Positions 33,969-48,107 of a stretch of DNA of 64,000 nt are shown in pieces. The stretch spans positions 1 to 64,000 of the forward strand of contig JAKAFP010000006.1 of the NCBI GenBank assembly GCA_021825925.1, in the 5' to 3' direction. Position 1 is the stretch's first letter, and the number at the start of each line of letters is the position of its first letter. A program made the translations under genes and the position numbers. The notes beneath the pieces are model-generated. The model had not been told where the DNA came from. It saw only the letters and a program-made list of their open reading frames with translations, and ran no database searches. This stretch comes from Chloroflexota bacterium. Its GTDB lineage: Bacteria > Chloroflexota > Anaerolineae > Anaerolineales > Anaerolineaceae.

Positions 33969-34544
33969 ATGAAAACTCGTGAAGAAGCGCTCGCCATTGT
34001 CAATCAATATGTCAAAAGTCCTCAATTGGTCAAACATATGCTGTCCGTTGAGGCTGCCATGCGTTTTTATGCCCGCAAATTGAACCAACCTGAAGAACTC
34101 TGGGGCATTACAGGTATTTTGCACGACTTTGACTGGGAAATCCATCCCACCTATCAAGACCATCCTCGCGCAGGCGCACCCATGCTGCGCGAACTCGGTG
34201 TGGAAGAAGAAATTGTGCAGGCGATCTTGAGCCATGGAGATCATCTTGAAATTCCACGGGAAACCCTTTTGCAAAAAGGCTTATATGCCTGTGATGAGAT
34301 CACCGGTTTGATCACGGCCGTCGCCTTGGTGAGACCCTCAAAATCACTATATGATCTCGAGTCCAGTTCGGTAAAAAAGAAATGGAAAGACAAGGCTTTT
34401 GCGGCCGGTGCCAACCGTGAAGAAATGGAACGCAGCGCGGCTGAATTTGGAGTTCCCTTATGGGAACATTGTACGAATGTGATTCTCGCCATGCGCGAGA
34501 TTGCCAAAACGCTTGACCTCGAAGGGTCATTGACTGCCGAGTGA
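33969..34544 (+). CDS. HD-domain phosphohydrolase
   Basis: 191 residues. The HD metal site is read as H in LVKHMLSVEAAMRF, then HD in GILHDFDWEIHP, then a further His in SHGDHLEIP and Asp in ACDEITG. This is the layout of the HDIG family of metal-dependent phosphohydrolases. The substrate could be a nucleotide or another phosphoester. The C-terminal part (AAGANREEMERSAAEFGVPLWEH) is typical of the small HDIG proteins. Start ATG at 33969, five bases after the SanA-like stop. Confidence 0.85.
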   Translation: MKTREEALAIVNQYVKSPQLVKHMLSVEAAMRFYARKLNQPEELWGITGILHDFDWEIHPTYQDHPRAGAPMLRELGVEEEIVQAILSHGDHLEIPRETLLQKGLYACDEITGLITAVALVRPSKSLYDLESSSVKKKWKDKAFAAGANREEMERSAAEFGVPLWEHCTNVILAMREIAKTLDLEGSLTAE

Positions 34545-34575
34545 TCAAGAAACGCGTTAAAACGGAGGATGAGAG

Positions 34576-35685
34576 ATGGCACTTCAAGGAAAAGGTACCT
34601 GGATTTGGAAAATCCCCCAGTGTGAAGGTGGAAATGCACAATCCATCGCCAATGTGGCCAAGGACTGCGGCTTTTCACATGTCCTGATTAAAGTTGCGGA
34701 CAGTTCTTACGCCTACAACGTAAACAAGACCACTGGCGCCGATTTGATTCCCCCCGTAGTGGATGCGCTGCGCGCCAAAGGGATTTTGGTTTGGGGATGG
34801 CATTATGTTTACGGTTACAATCCCAGCGGTGAAGCTGCCATTGCTATATCACAATGTAGAAAATACAACCTGGATGGCTATGTGGTGGACGCAGAAACCG
34901 AATATACCCTGGCCGGTCGGGATGCAGTCGCCCGATCCTTCATGTCACAGCTTCGCAGCGGCATTCCAAATACCCCGATCGCGCTCAGCACCTTCCGCTG
35001 GCCTTCTTATCACGGTAATTTTCCGTATGCCGCATTCATGCAATATTGTGATTACAGTATGCCTCAGGTTTACTGGATGCAAGCCCACAATCCTGTTTAT
35101 GACCTGACCAAATCCTATAAAGAATTCATGGCAATTAATTCATCCAAACCGATGATCCCAACCGGACCCGCTTTTCGAGAATCGGGCTGGCAGCCCACGC
35201 CTGGTGAAGTTAAAGACTTCCTTGATTGTGCCAAATCATTGGGCTGCACCGGTGCCAATATGTATTCCTGGGACGATTCCCGCACCCTGCTCCCTGATGT
35301 TTGGAACCAGGTGGCCAATTACTCCTGGCCTGCCCCAAGTCAGCCCATTCCCCCCAGCAATGACATCCTTGATAAATTCTTCGATATGTTAAATACCGTC
35401 ACCTATGATAAGGTGCTCGATCTGTATACTGACGATGCAGTCCATGTCTCTTCAGAAAGGACCATCCAGGGTAAGGATAACATTCGTGTATTCTATGGCC
35501 AACTGCTTGCCAATAATCTTCCCGGCGGAGTATTCAAGATCACCGGCCAGACGAACAACGGCGAAACACGGCATTTTACCTGGACCTGTGATTCAACTCG
35601 CGGACATGTGTATGACGGCAGCGATACCATCGGCATCAAGGATGGCAAAATCGCCTATCACTACACGCATTTCACGTTATCATAA
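34576..35685 (+). CDS. TIM-barrel glycosidase-like protein with C-terminal SnoaL-like domain
   Basis: 369 residues. Residues 1-255 look like a (beta/alpha)8 barrel of the lysozyme/GH25-like type. Strand-end motifs include [36 protein letters not shown] (candidate catalytic acids), [23 protein letters not shown] and [11 protein letters not shown]. After a Pro-rich linker ([13 protein letters not shown], about 255-267) the last ~100 residues are an NTF2/SnoaL-like cone with [28 protein letters not shown]. No signal peptide is seen, odd for a wall-active enzyme. I cannot assign a substrate. GGAGG upstream of the ATG is strong. The gene overlaps the convergent topoisomerase gene by six bases. Confidence 0.75.
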   Translation: MALQGKGTWIWKIPQCEGGNAQSIANVAKDCGFSHVLIKVADSSYAYNVNKTTGADLIPPVVDALRAKGILVWGWHYVYGYNPSGEAAIAISQCRKYNLDGYVVDAETEYTLAGRDAVARSFMSQLRSGIPNTPIALSTFRWPSYHGNFPYAAFMQYCDYSMPQVYWMQAHNPVYDLTKSYKEFMAINSSKPMIPTGPAFRESGWQPTPGEVKDFLDCAKSLGCTGANMYSWDDSRTLLPDVWNQVANYSWPAPSQPIPPSNDILDKFFDMLNTVTYDKVLDLYTDDAVHVSSERTIQGKDNIRVFYGQLLANNLPGGVFKITGQTNNGETRHFTWTCDSTRGHVYDGSDTIGIKDGKIAYHYTHFTLS

Positions 35686-38154
35686 CAGACTTTTTTGCAC
35701 CAGCTTGTCGGTTCCTACTGGCAGGGCAACGTTATCCAGTACCGCCACAATGCCTTGAACTTCATCACCCGGTTTTAACTCGACAACAGTTTTACCTACA
35801 GTCGCCCTTTTTCCGGTTGGAATTTCATCCAGCCGGATTATTTTTGCTGCCGCTTTCTTTAGGTGCAGCGCAATTTGAGTGTTCTTCTTTCCGATGGTCA
35901 ATCCAACCATTTCAATTCCAGGTTTCAACTTGCAGGTATTAACACCCTGTCCATAACGTCCCTGGATCGGAAATTCTTTCTCTTCCATCCTCCAGCCTTT
36001 ACCATCCGAAGATACGGCAAAAACCTCCTGGCCTTTGATGATTTCTACAAAACCGGCAACCTGGTCCCCATTGGCCAGTTTTAAGGCGTTCACACCGGCA
36101 GCAACAAGGCCCATGGCGCGTACATCATTCCCTTCAAATCGGATGGACATGCCGTGGTTGGTCAGGATGAAATATTGCGCCTCATTTTCATTCAACATCG
36201 CCCACCCCAGTTCATCCCCATCGTTAACCTTGCACAACACAAAGGAATCCGAAGAAGGACCAGGCAGTTCAGAAACCAGCGACTTCTTGATCATCCCCTG
36301 TTTGGTCAGTGTGGTGACACACAGGGTTTCTGAATGCTTTTGATCATGGCTGAGACAGAACAAAGCCTCCGGAGTGTCTCCCTCCTTCAAGGAACAAACC
36401 CGATGGATATCACTGGCGCTGTCAAAATCTTCAACCAGCGCAAGGGATTGCACTGCCAGACAGGCACATTTGCCTGATTTTGACACCAGGTATAAGTTCT
36501 GGTGAGAATCAGTTTTAAGCAGCAATGCGGGCGCCTCGCGGCCCCCCATCCTGGGAGGATTCTTATCCGCGGTCTTGGCGATCTTGCCTTCTTTTGAAAT
36601 GGCAATCCACACGTTCTCAACAGGAGTCACCTCTTTAACAGTTAAGAGGTCGGCGGCAACCTTGCCCTGCTTGAGCATCACAATTTGTGTCTTGCGTGTG
36701 TCACCGTACTTTGATTTGATCTCTGCCAGTTCGGTAATGATCGCCTGCCGCCGCTTGGCCTCTGATTTTAACAACAATTGAAGCTCTTTTACGAGATCCA
36801 ATAGATCCTTGTATTCCTGTTCGATTTTCTTTCTTTCGAGTGAGGCCAATCTTTTCAACGGCATATCCAAAATGGCTTGCGCTTGAACCACACTCAGTTT
36901 GAAGCGCTTCATCAATTTTTCTCTGGCTTGTTCCGTATCCGCAGCACCGCGGATGATGGTGATAACCTCATCCAGGAACTTGATGGCAATGCGTAACCCT
37001 TCAAGGATGTGAATGCGATCTTCGGCTTTCTTCAGGTCATACTCGCTTCGCCTCTTAACGATCTCAAGACGATGTTCAACAAAGACTTTTAAGGCCTGTT
37101 TAAGCGAAAGCAGCTTGGGTTCCCCATTGACCAATGCCAACAAGTTGATACTGTAAGTGACTTGCAGAGGTGTTCGTTTATACAAGGCACGCAAAGTCTT
37201 ATCGGCATCGGCGGCTTTATTCAGCTCAATGACAATCCGCATGCCATGGCGGTCAGACTCATCCCGCAGATCTGAAACGCCTTCCAAATCTCCATCACGG
37301 GCGAGCTCAGCGATCCTTTCGATCAAGCTGGACTTGTTGGTCATGTAAGGCAGTTCGGTGACAATGATGCGGCTCTTGCCACGTGCCATTTCTTCAAGGT
37401 TCAGACGCCCTCTAAGCGTGATTCTGCCCTTGCCGGTGGCATAGGTGCTCTGCAGCTCGTTTTGTTCGTGTTCTTGCAGGATGATGCCGCCGGTTGGAAA
37501 ATCCGGTCCCTGAATGAATTTCATCAGGTCGCCGACAGTGATATCATCCAATTTTTGCCAGTGTTCCAGCATGTAACTGAGAGCGTCAATCGTTTCACAA
37601 AGGTTGTGGGGGGGGATGCTTGTGGCCATACCCACGGCAATACCTGTGGCGCCGTTCACCAGCATATTGGGGATGGCGGATGGCAGTACACTGGGTTCAC
37701 TTAAAGTGTCATCAAAATTTCGATCAAAATTGACCGTATTGCGATCGAGTTGATTGAGCAATTCCAGCGCAAACGGAGTGATGCGCGCTTCGGTGTAACG
37801 CATGGCAGCCGGGGGATCGCCATCCACACTGCCAAAGTTGCCCTGGCCATCAATGAGTTCATAACGCATCGAGAAATCCTGCGCCAAACGTGCCATGGAT
37901 TCATATACCGCCTGATCACCGTGGGGATGATATTTACCAAGCACCTCACCCACGATCCTGGCAGATTTTTTGTAAGCGCTGTCTGGACGGATCCCCATAT
38001 CATACATGGCATATAGAAGTCTGCGCTGCACAGGTTTGAGCCCATCCCTTGCATCAGGCAGTGCACGTGAAACGATCACGCTCATCGCGTAATCAAGATA
38101 TGATTGCTGCATCTCGTGATCAATATCTACTTTTCTAACAAGTCCAAGTTCCAT
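35680..38154 (-). CDS. gyrA: Type IIA topoisomerase subunit A (GyrA/ParC)
   Basis: 824 residues. The breakage-reunion domain is complete: [53 protein letters not shown] and the active Tyr in [10 protein letters not shown], then the tower and coiled coil. The C-terminal half is the beta-pinwheel domain. The GyrA box, needed for DNA wrapping in gyrase, is degenerate here: [11 protein letters not shown] in place of QRRGGKG. The subunit may therefore be ParC-like or a wrapping-deficient GyrA. The ATG at 38154 has GGAG six bases upstream; an upstream TTG at 38167-38169 is less likely. The partner B subunit gene is not in the window. It follows rpoC after a terminator. Confidence 0.88.
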   Translation of the reverse strand: MELGLVRKVDIDHEMQQSYLDYAMSVIVSRALPDARDGLKPVQRRLLYAMYDMGIRPDSAYKKSARIVGEVLGKYHPHGDQAVYESMARLAQDFSMRYELIDGQGNFGSVDGDPPAAMRYTEARITPFALELLNQLDRNTVNFDRNFDDTLSEPSVLPSAIPNMLVNGATGIAVGMATSIPPHNLCETIDALSYMLEHWQKLDDITVGDLMKFIQGPDFPTGGIILQEHEQNELQSTYATGKGRITLRGRLNLEEMARGKSRIIVTELPYMTNKSSLIERIAELARDGDLEGVSDLRDESDRHGMRIVIELNKAADADKTLRALYKRTPLQVTYSINLLALVNGEPKLLSLKQALKVFVEHRLEIVKRRSEYDLKKAEDRIHILEGLRIAIKFLDEVITIIRGAADTEQAREKLMKRFKLSVVQAQAILDMPLKRLASLERKKIEQEYKDLLDLVKELQLLLKSEAKRRQAIITELAEIKSKYGDTRKTQIVMLKQGKVAADLLTVKEVTPVENVWIAISKEGKIAKTADKNPPRMGGREAPALLLKTDSHQNLYLVSKSGKCACLAVQSLALVEDFDSASDIHRVCSLKEGDTPEALFCLSHDQKHSETLCVTTLTKQGMIKKSLVSELPGPSSDSFVLCKVNDGDELGWAMLNENEAQYFILTNHGMSIRFEGNDVRAMGLVAAGVNALKLANGDQVAGFVEIIKGQEVFAVSSDGKGWRMEEKEFPIQGRYGQGVNTCKLKPGIEMVGLTIGKKNTQIALHLKKAAAKIIRLDEIPTGKRATVGKTVVELKPGDEVQGIVAVLDNVALPVGTDKLVQKSLL

Positions 38155-38233
38155 AATGACTCCGTTCAAGACAATGAATTTCAGGTTAAGTTTACCCCAC
38201 CCTGCTTGAAATAGTGAGTAATTTAAGAGGTTA

Positions 38234-38263
38234 ACAAAAGAACCCCGAGAATTCTCGGGGTTC
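38234..38263 (-). terminator. Intrinsic terminator after rpoC
   Basis: A 24-base perfect palindrome, GAACCCCGAG/CTCGGGGTTC around AATT (38240-38263), followed on the minus strand by TTTTGTT. It separates rpoC from the topoisomerase gene. Confidence 0.85.
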
Positions 38264-38281
38264 TATATTTCTTTTCAGAGA

Positions 38282-42535
<4,254 letters not shown>

Positions 42536-42578
42536 TAACGCCTCCTGTTGGGAATCCTGGAGCTATTAAAACGCGTAG

Positions 42579-42606
42579 CAGCGCACGGACTAATGTTCTT
42601 GCGCTG
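42579..42606 (-). promoter_or_regulatory. Hairpin in the rpoC leader
   Basis: CAGCGCA (42579-42585) and TGCGCTG (42600-42606) form a perfect seven-base stem with a 14-base loop in the ~110-base leader. No T-run; could affect mRNA stability or translation. Confidence 0.4.
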
Positions 42607-42650
42607 GTTAACTGAGGTGGGTGCAGTCTATAAAAATCATGCAACCAAAA

Positions 42651-42677
42651 ATTATACCACTTTTTTTAGAAAATCAA
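42651..42677 (-). promoter_or_regulatory. rpoC promoter
   Basis: Minus-strand TTGATT (42672-42677), 15 bases, TATAAT (42651-42656) with TGG in front, an extended -10. The -35 overlaps the stop codon of the histidine-kinase gene. The transcript would have a ~110-base leader. Confidence 0.65.
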
Positions 42678-45600
42678 CTGGCAATTTCTTTTTCCGTTTT
42701 GGTCTTTTGAATGATCGGCACTTGCAAGAAGAAGGTGCTTCCCTTCCCCAGAGTACTGACAGCCCACACCTTGCCATTGTGCCTTTCAGCAATGGATTTT
42801 ACAATGGACAACCCCAGACCGGAACCTTTAAGTGAACCGTTGTCTTTTCCGCCATTGCGGTTGAATTTATCAAATATTTTATCTATATCCAGGGGTGCAA
42901 TGCCAGGGCCGTGATCCTGGATTTCAAAAACCACATTTTCAGGGTTGACCTGCAGTCTCAGGGCGATCTTTCCACCCAGCGGCGAGAACTTTATGGCATT
43001 ATCCAGCAGATTGTAAAGTGCCTGCTGAAGAAGTGCCTTGTCTGCCTCAATTTCAAGACTTTGGGCAATTGTCAGTTCGCGCATGATCTGAACCTTGCGC
43101 TGGGTCGCCAGAGGCTGGAGTACCTTCATCACCTCATCAAACAGATCCATGGGGGCGATCTTCTCAACCTGCAGCACGCTGCCGGATTCGATCCGTCCAA
43201 GATCCAGCAGCTTATCCACCATCTGATCAATTACATCCAGATCGTTGACCATCTTGTTGGCATATTCTTTTTGCTGTTCATTCAATTCACCCACCATTTG
43301 CAACATGGTGGCGTAGCCACGCACAATTCCCATGGGGGCGCGCAGGTCGTGACTAACAGTGGCCACGAAATCTGATTTCATTTTTTCCATGTCGCGGAAC
43401 TCGGTGATGTCCCGCAGAACGCAAACGGTGCCCACCATGGCATTTTCCACCTTTACAGGCGAAACGGACATCTCGAAGATCTTGCCCAGAATGGATATTT
43501 CGCCGGTCTTGTTGACCTTGTCGCGGTTGCTGTTGAGGAAATCAATAAACTCGGAAGATTTGATTTCCGCAATGAAATGTTCCTTTTCGCCGCTGGTTTC
43601 GATCAAGCCGGCCACGTTCTCAGCAGCTTCATTGGCCATTAACAAACGCCCCGACTCTCCCACGACCAGGACCGGTTCAGGTGTGGAGGAAAGAACGGAT
43701 TCAAGCCGTTTCTTGCCCACTTCAGCATTCATAAACAAGGATGAATTCGAAATGGCCAGGACGGCCTGTCCGGCAATAGTATTCAGAAAATGGATCTCTT
43801 CATCATAGAAGCGATGCGGTTCTGCATAGGCGATCCACAACATACCGTAGTCCGTGGTCTCGTCCGCCAGCGTCATGGCCACCACCGCAGATGGGATGGG
43901 TCCCTTGATGCTGCCGATCCTTCTGATGCGTGGCTTGGAGGGTATGACCAAAATCTTGTCGGTTCCCATCTGGTCAATTAATAATTTATCCAACTCAAAA
44001 TACTCGTCCGCCTCTGGACCAGCTGAATAAGAGATCGTTTCTTCATCAAAGCCAAAACTGTATCCATTTTTGAGGATCAGCCTGGCCGAATCAGCGCCGT
44101 ATGAAAGACATGCCTTGAGCAAATGGGACGAGGTCTTGCCAATCTCAAAATTGGATGCCACTCCCTTTGAAACATTCAAGAGCACATCCAGTTCATCCAG
44201 TCTTGATTTCAAGCTGGTGCGCATTTGTTCAAAGGCCGCGCTTAACCTGCCCACCTCGTCTACGCTGTTGATGGCAATTTTTTGATCAAGCCCGCCCTTT
44301 GAGATCTCATCGGCCTGGTTGGCTAATTGCACCAACGATCTCGAAAGCGAACCAACCATATATCGCAGAAGCAGGTAAGCCCCAATGGAGATGAGGATCG
44401 AGATGGCCAGCAGGGGGACAGCAATTTGTAAAGAGAGATCCTGGGTGGTACTGGCCGGCAGCGAAAGCAGGATCTTCCAATCCTTGGCTTCCGAGATCGA
44501 AGCATACACCATCCGTCTTGTACCGGTTCCACTGGTGTCATCGAAGTATTCTGAAGTTTCTGGCACCCTGCCCTGATAAGTGGTCAAGATCAAGCTTGGA
44601 TTGGAGTCATAAAGAATTCGATTTTCCCCATCCAGGATCACCCCTTCACCACCGGCTTTTTGTATTTCTTGAAGCGCCAGTAACGCAGGTTGAGAAAACA
44701 GGTTGACCCCCAGGTTGGTTCGAGCCGCAATGACCCCTTTGGCCAAACCATATTCGTCGGGGATAGCCGCGATATAGGTGATCTGTGCTGAGTTTTCACC
44801 AGCTGCAGGCGCTATGACATAACTTTGGATCAGTACGCCGTTCAAAGCGAGTTGCACCCCTGCAACTTCTTCTGGTGTAAGCACGGATTGACTAACATCC
44901 GTATCAGGGTACCCTGTAAGCGGTGCGCCTGTCAGATCAAACAAATAGAATTGGGTAAAGAAGGGTATTGCCCGCAGTTTTGCTTTGAGGAAAGCCTGAG
45001 CTGTTTCTGGCAGGTCCATGGGAATATGGCTGTCCACCATATCCAGCAGCAAGCCCTGACCGGTATCAATCAAAGAAGGGATGTTCTCTGAGGCAATTTC
45101 AGCCGTACTCTTAAGCCGGCCTTCAAGCATTTTCTCGGCAGCCTTGCCGGCTACCACCCAGTCGGCTATTGCCAGTGTCAACAGCAGCACAAAAATGATG
45201 GGCAATGCGATGTAAAAGACCTTCTCCTGTAAACCTGTTTCGTACGGAGAAGGAACATACGATTTCTGTTGGATCCAATATTTTGATTTGGTCACCAATG
45301 CCAGGTCAAGCACAAAACCAGCAAAAATGATCTGAACCGCGTTGACCAGCATCACCATCCACGATTGGGTGAAGGCAAAATCCAGTCGAGCCGCGATGGT
45401 TCCGTTGGTGCCAAAGAATGTAGTAAGCAGATAGACGGGGACGGAAACAAACGCAACTGCCACCGCTGCCCCAATAGGTCTGCGCAGCCATTGGAAAAGC
45501 CGTGAACGATAATTTTGGCGCAAGGCATAAGAGATCAAGAGTGCCAATGCAGCGGTTTCGAGTGGGGTAAAGAGGTTGTGGGTATTCCACAATGCGGTCA

Positions 45601-45958
45601 CTAGACCGGTGACAAACCCCATCACCACCGCTGGCCAAAAACCAAGAATGCCTGCAGCCAGGATCCACGGTATGGCGCTGAAAAGCATGATCACCGGTGA
45701 TGTGGCTTCGCGGGTGATGTTAGGCAGCGGCAAACTGGATTGCCATGGAAGCTTGATCCCAAAAAAGAGCGGAACCAGGATGGCAAAAGCCAGCATGACT
45801 GCAAACACAGTCCAGAATTTTTTCGAACTGATGAACTGTATTTTTTTGCGTAATCCCCAAAAAAGCAACGCTGCCAACCCAAGCCAGCCCAACCAGCCAA
45901 TCAGATGGTAAAGCAGGTCAATATAGGGGGCGTTGTTCAGCAGTGTTGCAGTTACCAT
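42674..45958 (-). CDS. Large membrane sensor histidine kinase (7TM, Cache, HAMP, GAF, PAS)
   Basis: 1094 residues. Residues 1-235 hold about seven spans. A further span at ~255-275 leads to a Cache-like outside sensor (to ~510), then a span and a HAMP domain (YMVGSLSRSLVQLANQADEIS). A GAF domain (~595-760) and a PAS domain (~770-850) follow. The HisKA box has the phospho-His H870 in VATVSHDLRAPMG. The ATPase has DNAIKFSP, DHGPGIAPLDIDKIF and GSGLGLSIVKSI. It senses an unknown signal and phosphorylates a response regulator; none is encoded nearby. It starts 26 bases after the C69 peptidase stop, so these two are probably cotranscribed. Confidence 0.92.
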   Translation of the reverse strand: MVTATLLNNAPYIDLLYHLIGWLGWLGLAALLFWGLRKKIQFISSKKFWTVFAVMLAFAILVPLFFGIKLPWQSSLPLPNITREATSPVIMLFSAIPWILAAGILGFWPAVVMGFVTGLVTALWNTHNLFTPLETAALALLISYALRQNYRSRLFQWLRRPIGAAVAVAFVSVPVYLLTTFFGTNGTIAARLDFAFTQSWMVMLVNAVQIIFAGFVLDLALVTKSKYWIQQKSYVPSPYETGLQEKVFYIALPIIFVLLLTLAIADWVVAGKAAEKMLEGRLKSTAEIASENIPSLIDTGQGLLLDMVDSHIPMDLPETAQAFLKAKLRAIPFFTQFYLFDLTGAPLTGYPDTDVSQSVLTPEEVAGVQLALNGVLIQSYVIAPAAGENSAQITYIAAIPDEYGLAKGVIAARTNLGVNLFSQPALLALQEIQKAGGEGVILDGENRILYDSNPSLILTTYQGRVPETSEYFDDTSGTGTRRMVYASISEAKDWKILLSLPASTTQDLSLQIAVPLLAISILISIGAYLLLRYMVGSLSRSLVQLANQADEISKGGLDQKIAINSVDEVGRLSAAFEQMRTSLKSRLDELDVLLNVSKGVASNFEIGKTSSHLLKACLSYGADSARLILKNGYSFGFDEETISYSAGPEADEYFELDKLLIDQMGTDKILVIPSKPRIRRIGSIKGPIPSAVVAMTLADETTDYGMLWIAYAEPHRFYDEEIHFLNTIAGQAVLAISNSSLFMNAEVGKKRLESVLSSTPEPVLVVGESGRLLMANEAAENVAGLIETSGEKEHFIAEIKSSEFIDFLNSNRDKVNKTGEISILGKIFEMSVSPVKVENAMVGTVCVLRDITEFRDMEKMKSDFVATVSHDLRAPMGIVRGYATMLQMVGELNEQQKEYANKMVNDLDVIDQMVDKLLDLGRIESGSVLQVEKIAPMDLFDEVMKVLQPLATQRKVQIMRELTIAQSLEIEADKALLQQALYNLLDNAIKFSPLGGKIALRLQVNPENVVFEIQDHGPGIAPLDIDKIFDKFNRNGGKDNGSLKGSGLGLSIVKSIAERHNGKVWAVSTLGKGSTFFLQVPIIQKTKTEKEIAS

Positions 45959-45984
45959 AATAATCCGGTTTTACTCTCTACAAT

Positions 45985-47319
45985 TCAAGGCTGATCCATC
46001 TTGGCTTCATCATTAAACTTCTTCCAGGCCATGTTGTAAAGGAGCCTGTTCTTGCGTTTGGTTTGATGCAAATTGACCTTACTTAACCAGGTGAACTCTA
46101 ATTCTTGTGCCAATTTGAAATACTTTTCAGAAATACTCTTCCGTTTATTAAATGATCCGGCGAGGTTTTGGATCACCTCGGCAAGCATTTGTTCCTCATA
46201 ATTAACCTGGTCCGTCTTGATCAAGGGGATTCGGGCCGCATAATCTTGTAATATAGCCCGATGGATGGCCTCATGACGCCAATAAAGGGTCTTCTCATCG
46301 TATGTCCCTTGCGGTGCGTTTCCATGTTCCGGAAGGCTGCAATCAAGCCATACCGGCTTGAATAGAGAAGTACACGGGGCAGAGGTTCCTGTCAGCCAAT
46401 GCATAGTATCACTGCGGTCAAGCAATGAAACCATTGATCCCGCACTCTGACTCCCGCGGATGGGTCCCCACCCTGCGTGCATACACACGTCTGCACCGGT
46501 AATGCCTTTATCGGGGGACCAATCGGGCTCTGATTTGTCATCGTGATGCCGGAGGATCGCCATCATCATGTCAGGCGTGATTCCACCTTTTGCATCTTTC
46601 AATTGTTGAGTCGTGCAGTGCTGCCGTTTGCGGGCGTCACTAAAAAGGGTATACACCGGTTCGGAATAGCATTTGCTGAAGTTGAATTTTTCTTTATCCT
46701 TACACCAGCCCTTGTCCATTGCGTGCTGCACCAGGTTGGCAGATGCCATGTCCCAATCACTTTCAATGGTGATGGCATTCGAAATAGAGCGAACATCTCT
46801 AACCTTTTCTGCGGCCCACTCTTTACCTGATGTTTCGAGCACCCAGGCTTCATCTGGATCACAGATCAAGAAACTGTTGTGATAAAACATTTTGTGGGCA
46901 AATCCGCAGTTACCACTCTGACCATATTGTTCAAGCAGTTCAATGATCTTCAAAAGTGCTTCGTGAGCTGTCTTGGAACGCTCCAAAGCCAAACGCAGAA
47001 AATCCATACCAATTAGGCCGGGTTCCTTGCCATAAGCATCACGGGTGAAAACCGCTTCGTTACCAATGGTTACAGAAAACTCATTGGCTCCCATCTCGGC
47101 TCCCCATATCCAGAAAGGCTTTGCCAGCAGCACCTGATAAGTTTCTTCCACCTGGGGGATCTCTATATAGGTACACTTTACCATCTCGCCAGGCTGGTGC
47201 TGGGCGCGGGGAATGATGATCAGTTCATGGGCTTCGTTCGGCTCGCGATCAGAGTTCTTGGCAAAGAGCACTTTGCCATCAACCGTTGAATTACCGAGTG
47301 CAACAATGGTATCGCACAT
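45985..47319 (-). CDS. Peptidase family C69 / secernin-like protein
   Basis: 444 residues with the N-terminal-nucleophile fold of dipeptidase A and secernins. The conserved start is MCDTIVALG, so removal of Met exposes Cys2 as the nucleophile. This decides the start: ATG at 47319 with GGGAGAG five bases upstream, not the open TTG at 47331. Other landmarks are LFAKNSDREPNE, VTIGNEAVFTRD, LLKIIELLEQYGQSGNCG and CDPDEAWVLETSG. Members cleave dipeptides or other amides; the substrate here is unknown. It is followed by the sensor-kinase gene and preceded by cmk. Confidence 0.88.
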   Translation of the reverse strand: MCDTIVALGNSTVDGKVLFAKNSDREPNEAHELIIIPRAQHQPGEMVKCTYIEIPQVEETYQVLLAKPFWIWGAEMGANEFSVTIGNEAVFTRDAYGKEPGLIGMDFLRLALERSKTAHEALLKIIELLEQYGQSGNCGFAHKMFYHNSFLICDPDEAWVLETSGKEWAAEKVRDVRSISNAITIESDWDMASANLVQHAMDKGWCKDKEKFNFSKCYSEPVYTLFSDARKRQHCTTQQLKDAKGGITPDMMMAILRHHDDKSEPDWSPDKGITGADVCMHAGWGPIRGSQSAGSMVSLLDRSDTMHWLTGTSAPCTSLFKPVWLDCSLPEHGNAPQGTYDEKTLYWRHEAIHRAILQDYAARIPLIKTDQVNYEEQMLAEVIQNLAGSFNKRKSISEKYFKLAQELEFTWLSKVNLHQTKRKNRLLYNMAWKKFNDEAKMDQP

Positions 47320-47354
47320 AGACTCTCCCAATAATGATATTAATCAAAACAAGT

Positions 47355-47375
47355 GTTTTTCAGCAAATGAAAAAC
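47355..47375 (-). terminator. Possible weak terminator after cmk
   Basis: GTTTTTCA/TGAAAAAC perfect stem with a five-base loop in the 84-base gap between cmk and the C69 gene; downstream on the minus strand is TTGTTTTG. The low GC of the stem makes termination uncertain. Confidence 0.4.
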
Positions 47376-47403
47376 ATTAACTAATTATGCAACATTTTTG
47401 GAA

Positions 47404-48090
47404 TCATGAGACAGGATTACCAAGTATTTGTAAGGCTTCTTCTAAAACAATATCAATGTTTTTTCCATCAGAATCAATCACATGGGCATCATCTGCTGGT
47501 TTAAGGGGTGCAACCGCCCGTGACGAATCCACCTCATCCCTCTTACGGATGGAGGCTAGAATATCCTCATATGATGTGGGTTCCCCCCTTTTCTGGACTT
47601 CAACAAATCGCCGTCTGGCTCGTTCTTCTGGTGATGCTTCAAGGTATATCTTATATTTGGCGTCAGGGAAAACAACGGTTCCGATATCCCTGCCGACCAT
47701 CACCATGTTGCCACGTTCACCTATGCGCCGCTGCTGTTCTGTCATGGCTTTACGTACACCTGCGTAAGCAGACACTTTTGATACCTTACGATCCACTTCT
47801 GGCGTTCTGATCTGCCAGGTGACGTCTCTTCCATCCACCAAAATATCCATCACCCGTCCGTCCTGAACGGATGCCGGTTGAACATCAATCCGGATGCGGT
47901 TCGCCACATCCGTTACCTTGGCTTCATCATCCAGGTTTTTGACCTGTTCCAAGGCTGCCAGAGTGACTGCCCGATACATGACACCGGTATCAAAAAAGAA
48001 ATAGTTGAGTTTATTGGCGATGAGTTCTGCCAGGGTGGATTTTCCAGATGCGGCCGGTCCATCAATGGCAATCAGATTAATAAATGACAT
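47404..48090 (-). CDS. cmk: Cytidylate kinase
   Basis: 228 residues, normal for bacterial Cmk, which phosphorylates CMP and dCMP. Walker A is GPAASGKST at 10-18. Other landmarks are YFFFDTGVMYRAVTLAAL, VMVGRDIGTVVFPDA and YLEASPEERARRR. The NMP-binding insert (about 65-110) includes VDGRDVTWQIRTPEV. The Shine-Dalgarno AAGGATAGGA precedes the ATG. It follows the GT39-like gene by 17 bases and so is at the end of the long glycosylation gene string. Confidence 0.95.
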   Translation of the reverse strand: MSFINLIAIDGPAASGKSTLAELIANKLNYFFFDTGVMYRAVTLAALEQVKNLDDEAKVTDVANRIRIDVQPASVQDGRVMDILVDGRDVTWQIRTPEVDRKVSKVSAYAGVRKAMTEQQRRIGERGNMVMVGRDIGTVVFPDAKYKIYLEASPEERARRRFVEVQKRGEPTSYEDILASIRKRDEVDSSRAVAPLKPADDAHVIDSDGKNIDIVLEEALQILGNPVS

Positions 48091-48107
48091 TTCCTATCCT
48101 TATAACG

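Noticed and set aside
38155-38233. Additional small gene between rpoC and the topoisomerase gene
   Set aside because: No start with a ribosome site and no open frame of meaningful length; only the terminator and the Shine-Dalgarno of the topoisomerase gene are present.
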